This document shows, piece after piece, positions 58,157 through 64,000 of a stretch of 64,000 nt of DNA. Both the position numbers and the translations under genes were made by a program. Within the stretch, counting starts at the first letter, position 1, and every line of letters begins with the position of its first letter. The notes under the pieces are model-generated. The model searched no databases. It saw nothing but the letters and a program-made list of their open reading frames with translations, and had not been told where the DNA came from. This DNA comes from Actinomadura sp. K4S16 (lineage in GTDB: Bacteria > Actinomycetota > Actinomycetes > Streptosporangiales > Streptosporangiaceae), in contig NZ_BDDE01000016.1 in assembly GCF_008327685.1 (NCBI RefSeq), forward strand, positions 412,665 to 476,664. The letters are read 5' to 3'.

Positions 58157-61100
58157 GTGCGCATCGGCATCCTGGGGCCGCTCGACGTGCGGGACGAGGC
58201 CGCGCGGCCCGTCGAGGTCGCGGGCCGCAGGCTGCGCGCCCTTCTCGTGCGGCTGGCGGCCGAGGCGGGCCGTCCCGTGTCGGCCGAGCGGCTCCTGGAC
58301 GACCTGTGGGAGGGCGCGCCCCCCGGCGGGAACGCCCTGCAGGCGCTCGTGTCCCGGCTCCGCGGCGTCGCCGGGCGGGACATGGTCGAGCACGGCCCCG
58401 CGGGCTACCGGCTCGGGATCGACCCGGGCGAGATCGACGCGGTCGCGTTCGAGCGCGGCGTCGCCGCCGCCCGGGCCGAGGACGATCCCCGCGCGCGGGC
58501 GGACGGCCTGCGCGCGGCGCTCGCGCTGTGGCGCGGGCCCGCCCTCGCCGACGTCGCCGACGCCGACTTCGCCCACGCGGCCGTCGCGCACCTGGAGGAG
58601 CTGCGGCTCGCCGCGGTCGAGGACCGGGTCGACGCCGAGATCGCCGCCGGGCTCCCCGTCCCGCCGGTCGCCGAACTGGAGCCCCTCGCCGCCGCGAACC
58701 CGCTGCGCGAGCGGCTGCGCGGCCAGCTGATGCGCGCCTTGTACGCCGCGGGGCGGCAGGCCGAGGCGCTGGAGGTGTACGAGGAGACGCGGCGCGCCCT
58801 GGCCGACCGGCTCGGCGTCGACCCGTCCCCGGAACTGGCCGCCGTCCACCTGTCGATCCTGCGCCGCGAGACGACCGCCCGGGCGCCGGAGCCCGCGCCG
58901 CCGCCTCCGCCCGGCCCGCGGTCCGCGCGCACCAACCTGCCCGCGCGGCTCACCAGCTTCGTCGGGCGGGAGGAGGAGTCGCAGCGGGTCGGCAAGCTGC
59001 TCCGCGAGACCCGGCTCGTCACCCTCACCGGTCCCGGCGGCGCCGGCAAGACGCGGCTCGCCGGGGAGAGCGCCGGCGCGCTGGTCGACGAGATGCCGGA
59101 CGGCGTGTGGTTCGTTCCGCTCGCCCCCGTCAGCGGTCCGGGCGACGTGGTGCAGGCGGTGCTGTCGGCGCTGGGCGTTCCCGAGAGCGTCCGTCCCACC
59201 GAGACCCGCGCGGTGGTGCGGCCCCTCGAACGGCTCACCGACTTCCTCGCCGCCAAGCGGATGGTGCTCGTCCTCGACAACTGCGAGCACCTCATCGACG
59301 CCGTCGCGCGGCTCGTCGACCACGTCGTCGCCCACGCCGACGGCGTCCGCGTCCTCGCGACCAGCCGCGAACCCCTCGGCATCACCGGCGAGTCGCTGTG
59401 CCCGGTGCCGTCCCTCCCGCTGCCGGAGGAGGGCACCGCCGACCCGGCCGACGCCCTCGGCTATGCCTCGGTGCGGCTGTTCGCCGACCGCGCCGCCGCC
59501 GTCCGCCCCGGCTTCGCGGTCGACGCCGGCACCGTCGCCGACGTCGTCGAGATCTGCCGCGCGCTCGACGGCATCCCGCTCGCGATCGAACTGGCCGCCG
59601 CGCGGCTGCGCTCCCTCACCCCCGGCCAGGTCGCGGCCCGCCTCGGCGACCGGTTCCGGCTGCTGACCGGCGGCAGCCGCACCGCCCTGCCCCGGCACCG
59701 GACCCTGCGCGCCGTCGTCGACTGGAGCTGGGACCTGCTGGACGAGCGGGAGCGCGCCGTCCTGCGCCGCCTCGCGGTGTTCGCCGGCGGCGCCACGCCG
59801 GACGCCGCCGTCCGCGTGTGCGGCCTCGACGCGCCGGACGCGCCCGACCCCCGCGACGTCATCGACGTGATCGCCGCGCTCATCGACAAGTCGCTGGTGA
59901 TGGCCGACGGCGACACCGACGTCCGGTACCGGCTGCTGGAGACCGTCCGCGTCTACGCGGGGGAGCGGCTGGAGGAGGCTGGCGAGACCCGGCGCGTCCG
60001 CGACGAGCACGCCGCGTACCTCGTCGAGTTCGCCGAGCGCGCAGAGCCCGAACTGCGCCGCCGCGACCAGCTGCTCTGGTCCGCCCGGCTGGCCGCCGAA
60101 CGCGAGAACTTCACCGTCGCCTTCCGCCATGTCACCGAGGTGGGCGACGTCGAGACGGCCCTGCGGCTCGTGGCCGGGCTGGTGTGGTTCTGGATCCTGC
60201 GCGACATGGAACGCGAAGCGGGCGGCTGGACGATCGCCGTCCGCGACATGGCGGGCGGCGCCGCGCCGCGCGGCCTGGAGGAGCCTTACGCGATGTGCGT
60301 CGTCTCCGCCGCCCTCGTGAGTGAGATGACCAAGGAGGAGGGGCCGACGCAGGAGTCGCTGCGCCGGGCCATGAGCGAGGCGGCGGCCGTGGTGCCCCCC
60401 TCACCCTCGCATCCCGTGCTCGCGCTCGCCGAGACGGCGTCCAACGTGCTCAGCGGAGACATGGAAGAGGTCAGGCGTGGTCTGGGCCGCATTCGCGACC
60501 ACGACGATCCGTGGGTGCGCGCCGTCGTCCGCGTCATCTTGGCGCACCTGGGGATCAACTACGGTGAGATCGACGACGCCGCCGAGCAGGCGGCCGACGG
60601 CTACGCGCGGTTCCGCGAGCTCGGCGACCGGTTCGGGATGATCGTCGCGCTGAGCGGGATGATGCAGACCGCCGTGGCGCGCGGCGACCTGGCGGAGGCC
60701 GTCCGGCTCGGCGAGGAGGCGTACGGGTACGCGACGGTCGACGTCAGCCCCGAGCAGGGCTCCCAACTGCTCGCGCAGCTCGCGTGGGCACGGGCCCAAC
60801 TGGGTGAGGTCGCCCGCGCCCGCGCCGACCTGGAGCGCGCCATGGCGCAGTCCGAACGCATCGGCGACTTCGCCGACGCCGCGACCGCTTCCCTCATGCT
60901 GTGCGAGATAGCGCTGCTGGAAGGCGACCGCGCCGCCGCCCGCGCCCACGCCGATCGCGCGTGCGGGTGGATCGAGTCGCGCGGGCACCGCCCCGACATC
61001 GTGCAGGTCGCCCGCCGGACGTCCAGCCGCCTCGGCTGCCTCGCGGAGGAGGTCGGCGACCTGGAGGCCGCCGCGCGCCGGCACGTCCAAGCGCTGAGCG

Positions 61101-61390
61101 GTCTCCGGAACGACACGTTCATGGGGAACCCGACCGTGGCCGCGCTCGTCGAGGGCGTCGCCGCCTACGCCGCCGCGCGCGGGCGGCACGTGCGGGCCGC
61201 CGAGCTACTGGGCACGGCGCACAAGCTGCTCGGCTACCGCGACACGGCGAGCTACGAGGTCCGCCGGACGCTGCCGCTCGTCAGCGGCGTCCTCGGCGAG
61301 GAGGCGTTCGCCGCCGCGTACGAGCGCGGCCGTCAGGTCACCCGGAAGGAAGTCTTCGACCAGGCGGACAGGCTGATCGCCTCTATCTGA
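58157..61390 (+). CDS. AfsR/SARP-type regulator (wHTH-BTAD-NB-ARC-TPR)
   Basis: A 1077-residue STAND-class transcriptional activator. An OmpR-like winged helix (1-90, start RIGILGPLDVRD) and bacterial activation domain BTAD (95-240) are followed by a Pro-rich linker, then an NB-ARC ATPase with Walker A GPGGAGKTRL near residue 293 and Walker B MVLVLDNCEH near 370, and a TPR-like helical repeat region (about 640-1070). GTG at 58157 has GGAAGGGGG 6 nt upstream; an ATG eight codons earlier lacks a site. Such proteins switch on secondary metabolism in response to ligand or phosphorylation. No biosynthetic cluster is visible; the adjoining DrrAB exporter is a candidate target. Confidence 0.9.
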   Translation: MRIGILGPLDVRDEAARPVEVAGRRLRALLVRLAAEAGRPVSAERLLDDLWEGAPPGGNALQALVSRLRGVAGRDMVEHGPAGYRLGIDPGEIDAVAFERGVAAARAEDDPRARADGLRAALALWRGPALADVADADFAHAAVAHLEELRLAAVEDRVDAEIAAGLPVPPVAELEPLAAANPLRERLRGQLMRALYAAGRQAEALEVYEETRRALADRLGVDPSPELAAVHLSILRRETTARAPEPAPPPPPGPRSARTNLPARLTSFVGREEESQRVGKLLRETRLVTLTGPGGAGKTRLAGESAGALVDEMPDGVWFVPLAPVSGPGDVVQAVLSALGVPESVRPTETRAVVRPLERLTDFLAAKRMVLVLDNCEHLIDAVARLVDHVVAHADGVRVLATSREPLGITGESLCPVPSLPLPEEGTADPADALGYASVRLFADRAAAVRPGFAVDAGTVADVVEICRALDGIPLAIELAAARLRSLTPGQVAARLGDRFRLLTGGSRTALPRHRTLRAVVDWSWDLLDERERAVLRRLAVFAGGATPDAAVRVCGLDAPDAPDPRDVIDVIAALIDKSLVMADGDTDVRYRLLETVRVYAGERLEEAGETRRVRDEHAAYLVEFAERAEPELRRRDQLLWSARLAAERENFTVAFRHVTEVGDVETALRLVAGLVWFWILRDMEREAGGWTIAVRDMAGGAAPRGLEEPYAMCVVSAALVSEMTKEEGPTQESLRRAMSEAAAVVPPSPSHPVLALAETASNVLSGDMEEVRRGLGRIRDHDDPWVRAVVRVILAHLGINYGEIDDAAEQAADGYARFRELGDRFGMIVALSGMMQTAVARGDLAEAVRLGEEAYGYATVDVSPEQGSQLLAQLAWARAQLGEVARARADLERAMAQSERIGDFADAATASLMLCEIALLEGDRAAARAHADRACGWIESRGHRPDIVQVARRTSSRLGCLAEEVGDLEAAARRHVQALSGLRNDTFMGNPTVAALVEGVAAYAAARGRHVRAAELLGTAHKLLGYRDTASYEVRRTLPLVSGVLGEEAFAAAYERGRQVTRKEVFDQADRLIASI

Positions 61391-61435
61391 GCGGCACCCG
61401 TGCCTGGGGTCGTTGGGGCTAAGCGAGACGCGACA

Positions 61436-61477
61436 AAGGCGCGCAGTCCCGGACGGTTCTCCGGGACGGCGCGCCTT
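61436..61477. terminator. Bidirectional terminator between regulator and ABC permease
   Basis: AAGGCGCGC pairs with GCGCGCCTT, and inside it GTCCCGG pairs with CCGGGAC, with single-base bulges. It lies between convergent genes. Confidence 0.85.
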
Positions 61478-61494
61478 CGGTGGCGGACCGGCCG

Positions 61495-62316
61495 TCAGGC
61501 CCTCCGCGAGTACATGCGCATGGCCAGCGGGAACGTGACGAGGACGATTCCCGCCGCCCAGGCGAGCGTGTACCAGGCGTGGTTCCCGATCGGGCCGCCG
61601 ACGGTCAGCGCGCGCACCGACTCCGCCAGATGCGTGACCGGGTTGACCTTCGACCACGCCTCCAGCCAGCCCGGCATCGTGGACGTGTCCGGCACGAGGA
61701 TGCTGCTGCCGAACGTCAGCGGCATCACCCAGATGAACGAGAACCCCTGCACCGTGTCAGGCGTCGGCGCGACCAGCCCCACGAGCACCGAGATCCAGCA
61801 GACGGCCAGGTAGAACACGTACGCCAGCGCGAAGGCCGCCAGCACCGACAGCGGATCGGTGTGGAACCGGAACCCGAGGGCGGACCCGAACCCCACGAGC
61901 ACCGTCATCACGGTGATGAACCGGACCGTGTCGCCGAGGACCGTCCCGAGCAGCGGCGCGGAACGGGCGATCGGAAGGCTGCGGAACCGGTCGAACACGC
62001 CCTTGTGGATGTCCTCGTTCAGCGCCGTTCCGAGCCCCATCGTGGCGAACATCGCCATCTGCGCGACGAGGCCCGGAAGCAGCTGCTGCAGGTAGGAATG
62101 CGTGTCGCCGGCCACCGCGCCGCCGAACACGTACAGGAACAGCAGCAGGAACACGATCGGCATCAGCGTCGTGTCCAGCAGCTTTTCGGGCGAGTGCTTC
62201 AACTGGGCGACGTTGCGCCACGCCAGGGTGAGACCGTGCCGCAGCGTCCGCCGCGCGCTGATGCGCGCGGGCGGCTCCGCGGCGGGCGGACGGCCGTCGA
62301 CGGTGATGGCGGTCAT
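61495..62316 (-). CDS. DrrB-type ABC-2 transporter permease
   Basis: A 273-residue ABC-2 permease with six transmembrane segments (near 50-68, 82-100, 130-150, 160-185, 190-210, 245-265). HSPEKLLDTTLMPIVFLLLF and DIHKGVFDRFRSLPIARS are typical of DrrB/daunorubicin-type permeases. ATG at 62316 overlaps the stop of the ATPase gene by 4 nt. Together they would export a lipophilic compound, as DrrAB exports anthracyclines. The substrate is unknown. Confidence 0.92.
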   Translation of the reverse strand: MTAITVDGRPPAAEPPARISARRTLRHGLTLAWRNVAQLKHSPEKLLDTTLMPIVFLLLFLYVFGGAVAGDTHSYLQQLLPGLVAQMAMFATMGLGTALNEDIHKGVFDRFRSLPIARSAPLLGTVLGDTVRFITVMTVLVGFGSALGFRFHTDPLSVLAAFALAYVFYLAVCWISVLVGLVAPTPDTVQGFSFIWVMPLTFGSSILVPDTSTMPGWLEAWSKVNPVTHLAESVRALTVGGPIGNHAWYTLAWAAGIVLVTFPLAMRMYSRRA

Positions 62317-63290
62317 GCGACGCTCCCCTCGGAAACGAGCTCGGAGTTGGGCTCTTCGGCCAGATGGCCCGTGAGTGTGAGGAACACCTCGTCGAGGCTC
62401 GGCATCCGCAACGCCAGCTCCGCCGCCACGATGGACGCCTCGTCCAGCCGCCGCACCAGAACCGACAGCAGCCGCGGATCGTGCACGGGCGCCGTGACGA
62501 GGCCCGTGGCCTGCTGCACCTCCGGACGCTCACCGGTCAGCTCCGCGACGATCGCGGTGAGCTGCGCGGCGCGGAACGGCTCGGCCGCCCGGACCACCAG
62601 CGTCTGCCGTCCGACCTGCGACTTCAGGCTGTCGGAGGTGCCCTCGGCGATGACCCGCCCGTGGTCGAACACCGCGATGCGGTCGGCGAGGGCGTCGGCC
62701 TCCTCCAGGTACTGCGTGGTCAGCAGCACCGTCGCCCCGTCGGCGACGACCTCCCGGACGGTGTCCCAGACCTCGTTGCGCGCCCGCGGGTCCAGCCCGG
62801 TCGTCGGCTCGTCCAGGTAGATGATCTCCGGGTGGTTGATCAGGCTCGCCGCCAGGTCCAGCCGGCGGCGCATCCCGCCCGAGTACGTCTTCACCGCGCG
62901 GGACCCCGCGTCGGTGAGCCGGAACCGGTCGAGCAGGCGCCGCGCCCGCGCCTTCGCCTCCGCGCGGCCGAAGTCCAGCAGCCGGGCGATCATCACGAGG
63001 TTCTCGAAGCCCGTCAGCTCCTCGTCGACCGACGCGTACTGCCCCGTCAGCCCGATCTTCGCCCGGACGCGCACCGCGTCCTTCACCACGTCGTATCCGG
63101 CCACCTCGGCGCGCCCGGCGTCCGGCTTGAGCAGTGTCGCCAGCACGCGCACCGCGGTGGTCTTGCCCGCTCCGTTCGGGCCGAGGACCCCGAGGACCGT
63201 GCCTCGGCGGGCCGTGATGTCCACACCGTCCAGGGCCTTCGTCTCCCCGAACCGTTTCCGGAGCCCCTCCCCGCGGATCACTTCGTCCAT
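62313..63290 (-). CDS. DrrA-type ABC transporter ATPase
   Basis: A 325-residue ABC ATPase. Walker A is GPNGAGKTT near residues 36-44, the signature motif YSGGMRRRLD near 141, Walker B IIYLDEPTTGLD near 161, and the switch His is replaced by Gln in LLTTQYLEEAD. The DrrA-specific C-terminal domain covers about 225-325. ATG at 63290 has AAGG 7 nt upstream; ATG at 63305 is possible. It is cotranscribed with the permease. Confidence 0.93.
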   Translation of the reverse strand: MDEVIRGEGLRKRFGETKALDGVDITARRGTVLGVLGPNGAGKTTAVRVLATLLKPDAGRAEVAGYDVVKDAVRVRAKIGLTGQYASVDEELTGFENLVMIARLLDFGRAEAKARARRLLDRFRLTDAGSRAVKTYSGGMRRRLDLAASLINHPEIIYLDEPTTGLDPRARNEVWDTVREVVADGATVLLTTQYLEEADALADRIAVFDHGRVIAEGTSDSLKSQVGRQTLVVRAAEPFRAAQLTAIVAELTGERPEVQQATGLVTAPVHDPRLLSVLVRRLDEASIVAAELALRMPSLDEVFLTLTGHLAEEPNSELVSEGSVA

Positions 63291-63471
63291 CTGGGTGCCT
63301 TTCATCAGTCCTTCGCTGTGACGGTCACCACCGTGGGGGAAGGCGCTGACGTGGCGCGGACACCGCCGGGCGGACGCTGACGCGGCACTGACGGGGCACT
63401 GATTCCGTCGAATTGAACCGCGCATGACCTGCGGGTTTCGCGGGAGGGACGAACAAGGGGCCGATCCCGAT
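63291..63471. promoter_or_regulatory. Divergent region between drrA-like gene and rRNA promoters
   Basis: A 181-bp region that must hold the promoter of the ABC operon. GTGAC-G-GTCAC at 63318-63328 is an 11-bp palindrome 28 bp before the ATPase start. GCTGACG and GCACTGA units recur several times at 63350-63405. No gene is seen. Confidence 0.4.
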
Positions 63472-63500
63472 TTGACGGCTCTTCCGGGGCTGCCTAATCT
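63472..63500 (+). promoter_or_regulatory. rRNA operon promoter P1
   Basis: TTGACG at 63472-63477, a 17-bp spacer, and TAATCT at 63495-63500. It faces right into the rRNA leader. Confidence 0.75.
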
Positions 63501-63515
63501 CTGTGGTGCCCCAAG

Positions 63516-63546
63516 GGGATGCGGGACGCCGAGAGGCGGACGGCCC
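63516..63546 (+). repeat. 31-bp repeat in rRNA leader, copy 1
   Basis: GGGATGCGGGACGCCGAGAG starts a 31-bp unit that recurs at 63621-63651 with three differences. Copy 1 begins 15 nt after the P1 -10 element, that is just past the expected transcription start. Confidence 0.8.
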
Positions 63547-63620
63547 CGGGGGACACGGACAGAGGAAAACGGTTCGCAGCGTGCTGCAGGCCGAGGTACT
63601 CTTGAAGTACAAGCCCGGAC

Positions 63621-63651
63621 GGGATGCAGGACGCCGAGAGGTGGCCGGCCC
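63621..63651 (+). repeat. 31-bp repeat in rRNA leader, copy 2
   Basis: The second copy begins 18 nt after TACTCT (63597-63602), a weaker -10 candidate with TTCGCA 18 bp upstream. It suggests a duplicated promoter plus initially transcribed region (P2). Confidence 0.75.
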
Positions 63652-63761
63652 GCAGGGCGCCTCCTACGGAACGATCTTTCCAGGTCTCTTCGGCCTGGGG
63701 ATGTGTCGTCGCGCGGGGACGGGCACACCTCCGACTCGTCGAAAGATCTTCACGGATCTGC

Positions 63762-63789
63762 TTGACAGCGGAGATGGGTCTGGTAAGTT
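63762..63789 (+). promoter_or_regulatory. rRNA operon promoter P3 (strong)
   Basis: A consensus TTGACA at 63762-63767, 16-bp spacer, and TAAGTT at 63784-63789 preceded by TGG. It is the best sigma-70-type promoter in the window and the nearest to the leader. Confidence 0.85.
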
Positions 63790-63795
63790 AGCAGG

Positions 63796-64000
63796 GTTGC
63801 CCCGGAGCCGGGGTCCGCGAGAGCGGGGTTCGGCGCGGTGGGTGTCCGTTTCTTGAGAACTCAACAGCGTGTTAAAAGCCAGTGCCTTTATCGGCTCGGT
63901 CGATTGTTCGGCCGGGTCGCCCCGTGCCGCTCTCCTTTGTGGGGGTGGTGGGGATTTCTTTGAGGCAATGCCGCCCCTCTGTTCGGGGGGTGGTGATGCC
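63796..64000 (+). other. Leader of a ribosomal RNA operon (16S begins beyond window)
   Basis: The stretch TTCTTGAGAACTCAACAGCG at about 63850-63869, then TTGAGGCAATGCC near 63960, is the typical precursor-16S leader of actinomycetes, with antitermination (boxA-like) sequence and the 5' half of the 16S processing stem. The mature 16S start (GTTTGATCCTGGCTCAG) is not reached by position 64000. Confidence 0.85.

Noticed and set aside
63850..64000. Mature 16S rRNA 5' end
   Set aside because: The conserved GTTTGATCCTGGCTCAG sequence does not occur before position 64000; only the leader is present.

Overview
The window is very GC-rich chromosomal DNA from a filamentous-type actinomycete. Gene order, GTG starts, TANNNT-type leaderless promoters, twin clpP genes, mreB/mreC/mreD and an RNase E with long acidic tails all fit Actinomycetota. 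The block tig-clpP1-clpP2-clpX ... valS-folC-DUF4233-ndk-mreBCD-mrdA-rodA-radical SAM-DUF2344-rne-rplU-rpmA-obgE-proB-proA-nadD-rsfS is the conserved order of Streptomycetales and Streptosporangiales. My best guess from sequence alone is a Streptosporangiales member such as Thermomonosporaceae/Actinomadura. No 16S gene lies inside the window to test this.

1-12 kb is accessory and regulatory. It holds a HAD phosphatase (cut by the left edge) coupled to an alpha/beta hydrolase with an Asp nucleophile, a TetR/SDR divergent pair, a secreted chitinase (CBM2-FnIII-GH18), a MarR/cupin divergent pair, a two-component system (NarL-type regulator plus kinase), tex, and a DMT-type membrane protein. 12-17 kb is proteostasis: trigger factor, two ClpP subunits and ClpX, closed by a strong terminator. 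17-20 kb carries a second TetR with a divergent SGNH esterase and a second NarL-type two-component pair. 20-29 kb carries valS, a membrane protein with an unusual N-terminal repeat, two divergent FolC-type ligases of which one has lost key motifs, DUF4233, an MFS-like transporter and ndk.

29.2-30.2 kb is a gene-free stretch of palindromic and direct repeats. 30-36 kb is the rod-shape/elongasome operon (mreB, mreC, mreD, PBP2, RodA). 36-47 kb holds the B12-binding radical SAM protein (TIGR03960 type) and its partner DUF2344 (TIGR03936 type), RNase E/G, L21, L27, ObgE, then proline synthesis proBA. 47-53.5 kb holds a Tat-exported metallophosphoesterase, an M48 peptidase, a PaaK-like CoA ligase, nadD, rsfS and a histidine phosphatase.

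53.5-56.1 kb is a small accessory pocket. Two identical tRNA-Ala(GGC) genes, each with its own terminator, flank GC-hairpin repeats, a small unknown protein and a small secreted protein. Next to it lies an IS605/IS1341-type tnpB remnant that has lost its zinc ribbon and whose right end supplies the stop codon of the neighbouring gene. That neighbour encodes a baeRF2/Rv2629-type release-factor-like protein, followed by DUF1360 and a tiny basic protein. 58-63 kb has an AfsR/SARP-type regulator and a DrrAB-type ABC exporter. The window ends in the multi-promoter leader of a ribosomal RNA operon, with 16S just off the right edge.

No CRISPR array, prophage or recognisable defence island is visible. 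The least-understood items are the radical SAM/DUF2344 pair, the divergent FolC paralogue, the repeat-bearing membrane protein at 23.1 kb, the tRNA-Ala/tnpB pocket and the duplicated initially transcribed region of the rRNA leader.
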